Position numbers and translations under genes: made by a program. A stretch of 64,000 bases of DNA, from contig OZ007511.1 of the NCBI GenBank assembly GCA_963931865.1, positions 10,096,603 to 10,160,602 of the forward strand, read 5' to 3'. Positions 28,094 to 40,300 of this stretch are shown piece by piece. Below the pieces are notes generated by a model, which saw nothing but the letters and a program-made list of their open reading frames with translations, was not told where the DNA came from and did no database searches. The first letter of the stretch is position 1; the number at the start of each line of letters is the position of its first letter. The DNA is from Axinella damicornis (taxonomy: Eukaryota > Porifera > Demospongiae > Axinellida > Axinellidae).

Positions 28094-28373
28094 TAGGGAG
28101 TGGATGGGTAGAGGACGGATTATGATGCTGACACTATGATAGACTCCCTTCGCACATCACCCTTCACTCCTCACACCCTTACTCATCACTGGTGCTGGAT
28201 CCAATGGTGAATTCTTCCTTCAATTTCGGTATCTTGTCTTTGGCAGCCCTTCTTATACCGTACTCTGACTGTACACGACATGCCACCACCATCAGTTGCT
28301 CCTTCCTGATGGAGCGGAGGGAGTCGACCATCATACCCTGTGTCATGTGCACAAAGATAATGATTGAGGGCAT
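25608..28373 (-). CDS. AP5S1: AP-5 adaptor complex sigma subunit
   Basis: Four coding exons in order: 28183-28373, 27136-27195, 25850-25970 and 25608-25739. They sum to 504 nt, 167 aa (human is 200 aa), with every phase matching. The start is the ATG of MPSIIIFVHMTQG, which parallels the short family N-terminus. Diagnostic stretches are IRKEQLMVVACRVQSEYGI, DPFSTAKVVIWQV, ELDENRLLAESTL and FLPNGQLLFLN near the C-terminus. The family forms the AP-5 heterotetramer with zeta, beta and mu subunits. It works with SPG11/SPG15 on late endosomes and lysosomes, retrieving cargo to the Golgi. The second exon is only 60 nt and was found from its motif and phases. A SINE and repeat family B lie in the introns. 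Confidence 0.88.
26110..26545. repeat. Dispersed repeat family B, inverted copy
   Basis: It ends CAGGAGTGCGGTTGCCCCTC and carries TTCTGACCACACAGCCGTAA and CACTGACGCTTACATGCCAA, the reverse complements of blocks at 16121-16560. The sequence just beyond, GATAATAGGAAGTAGCT with CCTTGACTTGTAT, recurs at 43320-43375. It lies in an intron of AP5S1. Confidence 0.75.
27482..27511. repeat. Poly-G tract
   Basis: GGAAGG followed by about 23 G, in an AP5S1 intron, next to the 3' end of the SINE. Confidence 0.85.
27545..27832 (-). mobile_element. tRNA-derived SINE, copy 1
   Basis: Read on the minus strand, the head (about 27832-27755) resembles tRNA-Ser. It has an A box TGGCCAAGTGG (27812-27822), an anticodon-like stem-loop around CTGCTAA, and a B box GGTTCGAATCC (27768-27778). 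A body follows with ACACCGCATCCTTCGGAGGG and ATGTAAAGCCGTCGGTCCC, which recurs in the second copy at 37600-37680. The T stem has mismatches and there is no long variable arm, so it is not a working tRNA gene. The conserved body suggests one of the deeply conserved SINE superfamilies, which one I cannot say. Confidence 0.7.
27997..28090. repeat. (TG)n microsatellites
   Basis: Two TG runs at about 28000-28022 and 28060-28085 in an AP5S1 intron, close to the exon 1 donor. Confidence 0.85.
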
Positions 28374-30025
28374 GTGGTGTGTGTTCTGCAATTGAGATTA
28401 CTAGAGATTACAAGAGATTCTACAGACAACAGTAGTCCCTATAGTAATGTGTAGCAACTACAGATTGGCATAGGCTGTCTTACAGAGAGTGAAAATGTTC
28501 TGAGAACAATCATGTCACCATGCAAGCAGTGCCTTGGTATGGGCTTGTTATTGTGGCCACGCCCCCTGGGCCCTGTACCGCCCTCGGTTCTCTATCGGTA
28601 GTTTTACCTCGCTTGCCGCTATCTGCAGGTCATCTCCATACACGGCTGAGTATAATATTCGGCATGGTGTGCTTGCAACAGAGTGGCAGAGAACAGCGAA
28701 GACCATGATCATTATAACCTCGAGTTCCCGTTCCCAGACACCATGATTTTCGGAATGCGTCCGGCCTATAGGCCTACCCGGGCCCCATACATGCTAGCCC
28801 TCGTTCCATGGGTAGAGACTGTATACCCGGTAACACTACTAATTAATGCAGGGTCTGGGATCCAGAACCAAACTATAGCACACTGCATGATGCATGCTCA
28901 TGGGCCCCGGGGCTATATAGTTTGGCTCCCGCATTCCCTGCATGGAGTATGGGAATGCAACAACTGTAGAGTATAATTATATAATTATGATCTCAGTTCT
29001 AAGCAGTGATGTCATTATAGTGTACAGTACACCATATTGAGCTCTGTGTGTAACACACACGCACACACACATACACACACAACGGGGGATATGAGATACA
29101 AAAAGAAACATCGCAACGGAGAGCTTGTCTCAGTTCACTTCTTCTTGGCCAGACCTGGAGAAAGGGTAGGACATGAGTTAGAAGTTAGAAGGCACCTAGC
29201 CTCGTTCCCAGGCTGCATGGCGGCCTGGAAACGAGGCTAAGTTGGCACGTCAACAATTGACGTTCGTACCCACAGCTGCAACCATCCAAAACCTCCCTGT
29301 TAAAGCATGACCACACTGGGTGACGTCTACTCGGACTGTGACACGTGATCTCCTGCGACTCCACTAGCCGAGGACTAATTTAATCCCTTTCCGCACTAGA
29401 AGGCCTTTGAACCCCAATGCCCAGGCTTGGCCGCAATTCATCATTGAATCAATGACGACCTGGAGCAACTCAAAAGATATAACAAACCTTATGACGTTGT
29501 GTAGTGAATTCCCATACCAGGAACAAGCTGGATGGGACTACTGCAGGTGACAAACACTGGGCCGAGAAGGCCTGGGTACGAGGCTGCTATGGTGTACGTA
29601 CACTGCTCATGCAGTGTCAAAGTTCTTCGCTGAATGTTCTATGTACCCTACGTATGTAAATGTCATAAGAATCTTACAGATCTTATGCAATTATATAAGT
29701 ATCATTTTTATTTGGGATGGTCCCATATACACAGGAATTTCTGTAAGGTTTGCACATTTTGTGGAAGCATCCCAATATCCGTATCTCTGCCTCCGCTTCC
29801 CGGCTGATCTGACATTATGGTTTTGTTGATGGACTGCTCACTAATGCGATGCTCATTTTAAATCACTTTAGCTATTATTTTACTAGAGCACATTAATCTC
29901 CAATGGTATCCAGCAACACAAGGCAATAAGAGAGAGAATAGATTACACGGTTACTCTAAATCTTCCTAACAGGAGAGCAAATTTGTTGCAAGCTTGCATG
30001 CATTGAGAACAAAGGCCAGCACAAA
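28374..30025. other. Intergenic region between AP5S1 and the DENND2-like gene
   Basis: It must hold the AP5S1 promoter and the 3' UTR of the DENND2-like gene. I see one foldback repeat (29197-29239) and a lone half-site at about 29566-29585 (GGCCTGGGTACGAGGCT), but no supported exon. Confidence 0.45.
29197..29239. repeat. Foldback repeat of the AGCCTCGTTCCCAG family
   Basis: CTAGCCTCGTTCCCAGGC ... GCCTGGAAACGAGGCTA. At 43 bp it is among the shortest in the window. Confidence 0.85.
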
Positions 30026-31241
30026 TCAGTACTCTATATGTATATTGAGAGCTGTAGCCCTGGTCAAGTAGCAGTAACAACTAGCCTCACCTTTCCTGAT
30101 CTTCCATCTGTTGAACTTTGACTTTGAACTAAAGCTGTTGGTTGGAGGTGTTCGTTGGAGGAGGGGAAAGCGAGGAGAGGAGTGGGAGGAGGGAGGAGGA
30201 GGAGGGAGAAAGAGGAGAGGGGGGGAGGAGGGAGAAGGGGAGGGAGGCAAGAAGTTGGTAGCAACCATGATGTGACACGACATTACATGATGTTACAGGT
30301 TTAACTCACATCTCAATCTCCTGGCATCGCTCTCTTAGCTCAGCTATTTTCTTCCTATCAAAAAGACCTAAGAAATAGAAAGGCAACAGCAGCTCAAGAT
30401 CTATCACTTTTCCCTTTGCATACATATATATACTACTGGTACGCACTTTGAGCAGCCATTTCAGCTTTGGCAGGGTTCTCTCGCTGCTCAATGAAGCTCT
30501 CAAACATCTGTGTCAAGTGAAATGCTCCAACAAACTGGAAAGGGAAGAAGAGAGAAGTGGAAGTAAACGATGAAGAGGAGGAGGAGGAGGAGGGGGGGGG
30601 GGGGGGGGGAAGGAGGAGGAGGAGGAGGAGGAGGAGGGGGGAAAGGAGGAGGAGGAGGAGGAGGAGGGAAAGGAGGAGGAGGAGGAGGAGGGAAAGGAGG
30701 AGGAGGAGGAGGAGGAGGAGGAGGAAGAGGAGGAGGAAGAGGAAGAAGAGGAGGAGGAGGAGGAGGAGGAGGGAAAGGAGGAGGAGGAGGGAAAGGAGGA
30801 GGAGGAGGGGGAGGAGGAGAGAAAGGAGGGAAAGGAGGAGGAGGAGGGAAAGGAGGAGGAGGGGGAGGAGGGAAAGGAGGAGGAGGGGCAGGGGGAGGGG
30901 GAGGGGGAGGAGGGGGAGAACAGCGAATACAGGTTTTGTTTGACTTACCCTTCTGATGGATTTGGAGCTAAAACTCTTCGCAAAATCCTTTTTCTGCAGT
31001 AACAAATAGGCCCCATAGTCGTATTACGTACCTACTAGCAACCTAATGTATTACACTGTGTATGGATATGGTAGACACTTGCCTGGAACTCTGCCACACC
31101 AGCAGCAGGGTTTACTGTCTTCAAGTACCTCCTGTAGTCACCTGAAATAAGAGAAAGGGGGTCGTGTGGGAGAGTGGGTGGTCGGGGGCGAGTATAATGA
31201 ACCTACTCAGTAACCCTGTTCACACGCATGCACACACACAT

Positions 31242-31316
<75 letters not shown>

Positions 31317-34300
31317 CACACACAAACACGCACACACACAACACACATGTACACATCACACACGCACCATAGAGGTACACAAAGAAGGTCATGAATGTGT
31401 TGACAACAATCTCATCTGCTCTGCTGGGGTGAGGTCTGCGAGAGGGAGACTTCAGGTACTCAGAAGAGATGACAGAAGAACCCTGTCAGGGAGGGAGGGA
31501 GGGAGGGAGGGAGGGAGGGAGGGAGGGAGGGAGGGAGGGAGGGAGGGAGGGAGGGAGGGAGGGAGGGGGAGGGAGGGAGGGAGGGAGGGAGGGAGGGAGG
31601 GAGGGAGGGTTGGTTGGTTGGAAGGAAGAACAGGATGAAAGAAGGAGAGAGGAATGGAGAGAGCTCGAGGTTGGGAGGTACATATACAAGGTACCGATCA
31701 GATTCACTGACAAGCCTTCACACAAAATGAAAATATCTTTGTGTACAAACAATGTTCATGCAGGCAACATCACACTGGGTAAGGATCAAAACAGATGAGG
31801 AGTGCTAACCAGGGAGTGTTCCAAGTACTGGAAGAGCTTGCTCGGGAGGATGGACGTCTCGTCTCCGATCTGCAGACGAGAGGGAAGTTGTTGACAGATG
31901 CTGTAGAGGAGGGAAGATTGTATCGCTGACCACTGTACCTTTCTGACGAACTTTTTCTTTTCCAGGTCCACTACCACCGCCTGCAAGCAACAGACCACAT
32001 GAACTGATGATGGGTGTTGTAAACATCCACAATGCAGGTCTCACGACAATTTTGTCAAAAAGTATACCGTCACTATGTTTGGACAAAGTCAGACACCTGT
32101 AAATACTGCATGAGTACACACACATTACATCATGTACTCAACAGTTGGACAAAGGAATGCGAAGACATTATGTCCGGATATTCTGAGATATTCCTGTACA
32201 CTAGGCTACACGACCATGGACATTATCATGGGATCTACACTGTAACAACATGAAAAAGCACTAAAGTGCAAACCTCGCCCTCACGTAGCGAAGCGTACCA
32301 ATAACATCTACTAGTGGAATGCAGGACATTGGAGGGCGAGCCTGAGCGAAATGCACGTGCAGGACATGCATGGAGCAGTTGCATTCACATGACGGTCATC
32401 GGACTCAATTATGTGACTGCACAGAAATTATGACACTTAACATACACTTGTACACATCACAGCATCTGTGAGTCAGGTTAGCGTTAGCTGAAGCAGTCTA
32501 GCAGGTACGTCACCGGCCATGGCAGTAGACCCACGAGCTGTCTCCGTCTTTGTTGTCGCCACCGAGGAGGCAGAACTTGAAGTTCATGGTGCTCTATTAG
32601 CCAATAAGATAGGTAGGTTCGTTCACGAGTGGTCTCCGTCTAGTCTTTACATATTGCGCCATTTGCGCATACTGCACTGCACGTGCAAGTATCACGTGTC
32701 ATCCAGTGCGCGTTCGGGGTCTGGTATCGGNNNNNNNNNNNNNNNNNNNNNNNNNNNNNNNNNNNNNNNNNNNNNNNNNNNNNNNNNNNNNNNNNNNNNN
32801 NNNNNNNNNNNNNNNNNNNNNNNNNNNNNNNNNNNNNNNNNNNNNNNNNNNNNNNNNNNNNNNNNNNNNNNNNNNNNNNNNNNNNNNNNNNNNNNNNNNN
32901 NNNNNNNNNNNNNNNNNNNNNNNNNNNNNNTCAAGTTGGCATCTAACTTACTGAGAAGGTTCTGATTTCTACACTCCGTCCCTGCAGTTGAGAAGATACA
33001 TGGTATCACAATACAGCCACCCATATCCTAGACGCTCCTACATGTAGTAATCTCCAGTAATCACTAGTAATCTCTAGTAATCTTCAGTAATCTCTAGTAA
33101 TCTTCAGTAATCTCTAGTAATCTCCAGTAATCTAGTATCTTCAGTATCTCTTCTGGTGTTAAATGCACCATAAAATTGTTAGGGCTGAGTGATTAATCTC
33201 TGAACATCAGTTAATTCTGACCACTGTGTTGGTGATTTCGGCAATACTGCAACCACAATTTCAGCCATGTGCTGACATGCATGCATGCATACTATAGCAC
33301 AAATGCCTGCAATTATAAAACCCCATTGAGTTATTGTAAAATGTATTCAACTCATACACCTTAAAAGTATGCTGTTTGCAACTCACAGGTCTTGGGAAGG
33401 GATTGGCGCTGATGGCCTTCAGAAATGTAAACACGGCAGACGAAGATACAGCTCTCCTCTCCTCCATGTGGTCAAGAATCTAATGAGGGAGACAGGAGGA
33501 GGGAGGAGAGGAGGGAGGGAGGGAGGGAGGGTGGGTGGGTGGGTGGGAGGGAGGGTGGGAGGGAGGGAGGGGAGGGAGGGAGGGAGGGAGGGAGGGAGGG
33601 AGGGAGGGAGGGAGGGGAGGGGAAGGGAGGGAGCAGGGAGGGAGCAGGGAGGGGGGGAGGGAGGGGAGGGGGGAGGGAGGGGAGGGGGAGGGAGGGAGCA
33701 GGGAGGGGGGAGGGAGGGAGGGAGAGAGGGGAGGGGGGGAGGGAGGGAGTGAGGGAGGGGAGGGTGGAGGGAGGGAGGGAGGGAGGGAGGGAGGGTGTCA
33801 TGCTTGCCTGCTGTAAGGTATCACCTGATTTGGTAATCTTTACCTTTGCGTAGAGTGAGAAGCATCCGAGTGGACTGACAATGCAGTAGACCTCTGGTAG
33901 TCTTGGACCAGAACCTGCAGGCTGGAGACAGAGGGCAGGTAGTCACAATGCTGTGCAATGACATCACCACGATGACATAATTATACTAGTGCATACGTGG
34001 TTGACCACGCAGAGATGCCTCGCGGGAAGCTTTGATACAATTTGGCAGTTTCAGAACATAACCACGTCGAGTGATAGCGAGTCTCTGTGAACGGCGAATG
34101 TTAACTTCATTCTGCCTGCCAAGTCTCTTGCGGTCAGCCGCTCTGGCAGTCTCCCTCCTCGCCTCATCAGTTCTCCCTCGATGTCGCTGCCTTGTCAATT
34201 GTCGTCTCCTGTCAGAAACTGACTCATACTCATCCATTTTGTACAGGACAAAATTATGCGCGTGCGGGTTGTATACGCGCGCGCGCGCGGGGTCCAATGC

Positions 34301-37300
34301 GTAATTTACGTGCGGGGCCACTTCCACTGCGTTACGGACAAATATATATATATAGTCGCACTAGCTCAGATTCGACCTCCACACTGCACGATTAGTTGCC
34401 TCGCTTCCCGCTCGGCAATTATGACATCATTATGATATTGTGAAAGCTCAATGGTTGCTTGTCAACAGAGAATCAACCCTGTGGTCTTACCAACAGTCTT
34501 CTGCAGTAGCCAAATCTCTTAGACCCCTCGATGTCTGTCAGGACAAAGGAAAAGGTTTCGCTGCTATACTTGACGGTGGGTCTCCACCGGTCAATGTCCG
34601 GAAAACAGAACTGAGGAATGGCCTCCAGAGCCACGTCCTTGCCGGTGAATACCATGCCAGCCTGAGAGAGGGCGGAAGGGAGGGAGGGAGGAGGATATCA
34701 GCGACATGAATCTTGCACATCTTCAATACACCAATGAGAGGCACAAGTGTGTGTGAATCACTCACTACTGGTGGGAAGGTATACTTCATCTCGGTGGTCA
34801 GTTCCCTCGATTTAGGATCTGTGGAGTGGAGAGCAGCAATGGCTGAATATCAGTCAGTGAGAATGAAATGCAGGACGGTCGTCTCATTTTCATCAACAGT
34901 ATTTTTTGCTGATATTGCAGTGAACTACTCACTATATCCATTAGCTACACCAGATTGAAGCGATGTTCAGTGCGGGAGTTACAGCGTATGCTAGTTAACA
35001 ATTCTCCCCATACATGCATCACTGGATGCGGCTCCAGGGAAGAAATATCTCCAATGTGTTGTGGCTGTAACTCAGCAACTGTACAATCCGTTTGAGATGC
35101 AGCCTATAGTTAACTAATGGATGCAAGACATCACAATAGAATGAGTGGGAAGGGTACATCACAACTCACTGTGTCTAGCCATCTACTCTCACCCCCTCCT
35201 CTGCACCCCCTCCCCACTCCCTCCTCCCTCCTCTGCACCCCCCTCCCCACCCATCCTCTGCACCCCCTTCCCCACTCCCTCCTCTGCACCCCCCCCCCCC
35301 CCCCCCACATACCTTCCTTGAGCCCCACTACAAAGGCATACTCAAACAGCTGGTGGTACTCCGGCTCAGAATCGTCGTCCACGGAGCTTGCCTGGGGTCA
35401 GGGGTCAAGGTGCAAAGGTTCAAGCATACATCAAACGAGAGACTGAAATGAAGTACACATACACATCACGGCTCAAAGAACAGAGTGAAAAGGTCTCAGA
35501 GGACAGAGTAGAAGGTCAAGGTGCACAGTTGCCATGAGCAACATGGAATTTAGCTTACTCTGAAAGATTTCTTCATCGAAACGTGTCTGAGCTTTGGCAT
35601 GAACTCTGTAGGAGGTACATGAAATACGGAAGATCAAAAGCTGACGCAGCTGTGCTGACATTTGCACCTGTTTGTAATGCACTACACAAACTGCAATTTA
35701 ACATCTCAAATGGTTCGAGAACAGTTCCTGGAAGAGTGTATTACAGGTTTTCACTCTTCCAAGAATGTTCTGAAGCTGTTCTATACAGCTTGCAGTGTAA
35801 GAGCATACTGCAGCACCAGAGCTGTTTGTATAGAGAAAGACCTATCCTGCAGAGTAGCAAATATACATAACGCTGATGCTGCTGAAAATGGAGCGTTCAA
35901 TCTTCTGCCATAGCTCTGGCCCTTACTTAGCAAGGGGGGAGCTGAATGGTAATATATTTTTAGCATATGCTGACCAGTGAGGTAATGAACAACACAACCA
36001 CTTGGTTGCTAAGGGAGGAGTAGACTGTAGGAAGGTCAAGGGTCATTACGTTTTAGTAATTAAGCAATCACTTGCTTACTCATCTACTACAACACTAAAC
36101 AATTTAATGGTACCAGGAGTGCGGTTGCCCCTCCAACACTAAACAATTTAATGGTAAAGTACTAAAGTACTGACCCTTGACTTTCCCACAACCAACTCCT
36201 CCTTAGTGCCGCTCTGAGGTAAGCTACCATCTGTTTCCTCATGTGTAATTATGGTTTCTATTTCACTGCGCAATACATGCATCTTAACCCTTTAAGCCCC
36301 ATTGACGTCTATAGGCGTCATTTAGACCCTATGCACTTGTAGGGCTTCTCACCAGTCCAAAAAGAGACCAAAAAGTCTTCAGAGGGCCTAGGGACGACTT
36401 TAAGGCACGAACTCAAAAATTTGGTCAGATTTCGGCGCGCCTCCCCCACTAAACGTACAAGCGGGGGGTTTCGAAGGGGGGGTGGCAGCCCCCCCTTCGG
36501 CCTGTTGTGGGCGTTTTTTTTTTTGATTTTAATGAGATTCATTGACCCGAGAATTTTTGATTCTAATGATATTCATAGACCCCACCCAGGGCCTCAAGAA
36601 AACCTGCAAATTGGTGGTGTAAGGTGTGCCATCAGTCAGATCTGGCCCAAGTTTAGGGAAATGCTGGGCAAAAATCCGGCTGACATCCACCTTTGACCTC
36701 CGATTGCTGGCCTTGTGGGGGGTCATGAATATCATTAACGGTATTGCCAGAGGGGTCTCTCCATGTGTGCGGGCCCCACCAAGTTTGGCCGCTGAGGAGC
36801 GAATGCTGTGGGAGAGGAGTAGCTACGAAAGTGGTGTGCGCTGAATGCATGAAAATGTGTTGTCTTGGTGGGAAGAATTCGGTGGTTAAAGGGTTAAGCT
36901 TCATGCAGGTGTGAGTACATGTAGGTGCAAATTAATAATGGGTTGGGGTATAGCCCGTCTTGGGTACTGGGCTTTTCATGGAAGATCGCCTACTCAGTCA
37001 GGGTGGCTGGTGGCCAAGGGGTCAAAGCATTCAACCTCAGTCAGGGTGGCTGGTGGCCGAGGGGTCAAAACATTCAACCTCAGTCAGGGTGGCTGGCGAC
37101 TGAGGGGTTAAAGCATTCAACCTCAGTCAGGGTGGCTGGTGGCTGCGGGGTTAAAGCATTCAACCTCAGTCAGGGTGGTTGGTGACTGAGCGGTTAAAGC
37201 ATTCAACCTCAGTCAGGGTGGTTGGTGACTGAGCGGTTAAAGCATTCAACCTCAGTCAGGGTGGCTGGCGACTGAGGGGTTAAAGCATTCAACCTCAGTC

Positions 37301-40300
37301 AGGGTGGCTGGTGACTGAGCGGTTAAAGCATTCAACTTCAGTCAGGGTGGCTGGTGACTGAGGGGTTAAAGCATTCAACCTCAGTCAGGGTGGCTGGTGG
37401 CCGTGGGGTTAAAGCATTCAACCTCAGTCAGGGTGGCTGGTGACTGAGCGGTTAAAGCATTCAACTTTGAACAGTCAGGGTGGCTGGTGACTGAGGGGTT
37501 AAAGCATTCAACCTCAGTCAGGGTGCTGGTGGCCGAGGGGTTAAAGCATTCAACTGCCAATGACAAGGTTGCTGGTGAGTCATACTTGTAGGTATAGCCC
37601 TGAATTTGAAGGTGTTACACCCCAAAAATTTACACCGCATCCTTCAGTTCAGGGGATGTAAAGCCCTCGGTCTCAGGGTACTGGTTAGAATTACAATAGA
37701 CCTTATTCCGCAAAAATGAAATTCCAGGTTTCCGTTGCTATGACAACAACAACCCTTTGTACCCATTGGTCACCATGCAGATAGGCTACATATCCCAGAT
37801 TTGAATAGTGTCCGAGTTACAGCCTCTCGAACTTCAGAATTTCCCCATTGAAGCCCATACAAATGTAAGAATTTTTCTACTGGAGGTGCCTCCAGTAGAA
37901 AAATTTCAGATTTTGTATTGGCTTCAATGGGAAAATTTTGGGAGGCCATAACTTGGACACTATACATCCTATTAACTTCGAATCTGGGATGCAGCCTATC
38001 GGCATGGTGACCAATGGGTACAAGGGTTTTTTGTTGTCATAGCAATGGAAACCTGGAATTCCATTTTTGCAGACTAAGGTCTATTGCTACACCGTAGCTC
38101 CAATCTCGTTACACACTCTACACAGTGGTTTCTCACACAGTGGAAACCAACAAACAGCAAACTACACTGCTCACTGATGGTCCCTCCCTTCTCGTCCTCA
38201 CTGCTGCTGTCGCTGCCGTCTTCCCCTCCCTCCTCATCTATTGGGTGAGCTGGTGAGGGTGTGAGGGTGTATGTGCGTGTGTGCATGTGTGTGTGTGTGA
38301 GGGTGTCGAGGGAGAGAACAATTTGAATGACACATCAGCTGATTTAATTCAGTCTGAAATGACTGCCGAGAGGGCTAGTCAGTAGCTGCTATGATATTGC
38401 AGCTGAGTAGTGATTCACAAAGCCAAGCAGAGTAAACAACACACAGTGTGGAGGTTCTGTTTGGCAATCAAGGAGCTTAGTACATGCATGTACATGAAGT
38501 GGAAGGAGAGATGGCTCATGTTCACCAAACATGAGCAATCTCCCCATCCAGGTCACTGTATGTACAAGCATCTCTCTCAGGTGTTCTTCAGGTGATACAT
38601 ACACTGTTGTCACCACCATTCTAGGCACCCACAAGCTCTCTCTCCATTTACATGTCGATCCAAATGGTATTACAGTACTGAAACTCAAGCTCATCTAGCT
38701 GTGCTGTTCCCATACTGTAATCTCGTTCCTATATACAGTACTAGTGTACCTACAGCTTCTGACTTTCTTGTCACACGGCAACAATCAATCAACCATTAGA
38801 GGTTGGGATGGCCAGACACAGTGCTACAACACATATGGCATGGGTAATGTAAGCGATTGAGAACTGGAGCAGGTTAGCCTCATCCCAGGCTGTCTTTTCC
38901 TCCGGAGACAGAGCCTGGGAGCAAGACTAGCTGGAAGTAGGAGTGGACTTAGCATCGTGGCCAGCTGGGTACGAGGCTAGAATGGACTGGGGACAAGATT
39001 ATACTACCATATCCCTGTACCGAGAGTGGACTGGCAATGAGACTACTACTAGTACATTGCATCCCTACATTTTGGAGTGGACTGTGAATGCAACTACTAT
39101 CATATCCCTGTACCTATATGGACTGGGATGTGAAAAAATTCCGGTATTACCACTTCATTACCACACCAGTTCGGACTGGACTGGGAATGTGGCTGATGAG
39201 GGAGGATGAGGTTCAATACAGACTCACGATGTAGGAAGCCATCCGTCTTTGCTCTCTGGACCTTAAAGTGAGCGACTGGATGTCGGCTTGGGCTCACAGG
39301 AGGTGGGCGTGGTCTTGGGACGGTCGGAAGCACACGAGGCAGTACAGGAATTTCACTGGCTGAGTGTCTGAGCTTTAGCCGGGGATGAGTGGTCTCCATG
39401 GTAACAAAGTATGGCCACTACAGTATCTGGACTATATCAACTGCAAGTGAGGTGCCCACTAGTAGATCAGGAGATAACCTTCCAAGACACCTGAATTTAC
39501 CCTGTTGTCAACAACATTCACAACTAAGCAAAACAGCGTTACAAACAGCGCTGTCAAGTCGAGTCAACCTTGATCTGGAGAACTGGTGAGGGCAAGGATG
39601 ACAAGCAACCACCCTGTGTAATGGGATATCACTTTGCTCAAGGATGGATGGTAACTGTGTTACCACTCTATCAACTGTGTGGACCTCAAGCAGTGAGGAA
39701 GCTACTGTTGTTACTGTCCGGATTCAGCAACACAGTCGCTCAACGTCAGCTCCTCTGCTAGATTGCAGCTACACACTAGCTTACTTGCGTCCAGTTCACA
39801 GCTAGCACACTAATCACTGCACACTAGTACAGCAGACAGCCTGATCGCAACACAAGAGCTAGAGCTTCACAAGCTAAAGGTGTGTGACAGTGTGAGCTAG
39901 GGTGCCACAGCAGTTGCACACACACCAAAGGCACAGCTAGTAAACCAATCAATCCAGTGGATTACACAAGCAGACAGTTGCCAGTAGACTTCATGAACAC
40001 AGAGCTTGATTGATGGTTAGACTCAACTACAGTCGACTTCATGGACACAGAACTCGATCCTCAGAAGGCTAGACCCAACCACAGTAGACTTCATGGACAC
40101 AGAACTCGATCCTCAGGAAGACTGAAGGCTAGACCCAACCACAGCAGACTTCACGGAAACAGAACTCGATATTCAGGAAAGCTGAAGGTCACTATATATA
40201 CAGCACACACCATTCTGCCACTCCTACAGTAATACACACACGTACTCTTGAAGGAAGCACACGGAAAGAGCAGTGATCCCGCAAGCTACAAACAACTTGC

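Noticed and set aside
30433..31005. Leu-rich 190-aa frame and Glu/Arg-rich frames on the other strand
   Set aside because: They are translations of the (GGA)n tract. Only the flanking exons 30447-30534 and 30949-30993 are real coding sequence.
31164..31798. His/Thr-rich and Glu/Gly-rich open frames
   Set aside because: Translations of (CA)n and (GGGA)n microsatellites.
33369..33853. Gly/Glu-rich and Pro/Ser-rich frames
   Set aside because: Translations of the GGGA tract in a DENND2-like intron.
36994..37556. CRISPR-like array
   Set aside because: Units are head to tail without unique spacers, the genome is eukaryotic, and the unit matches a SINE head.
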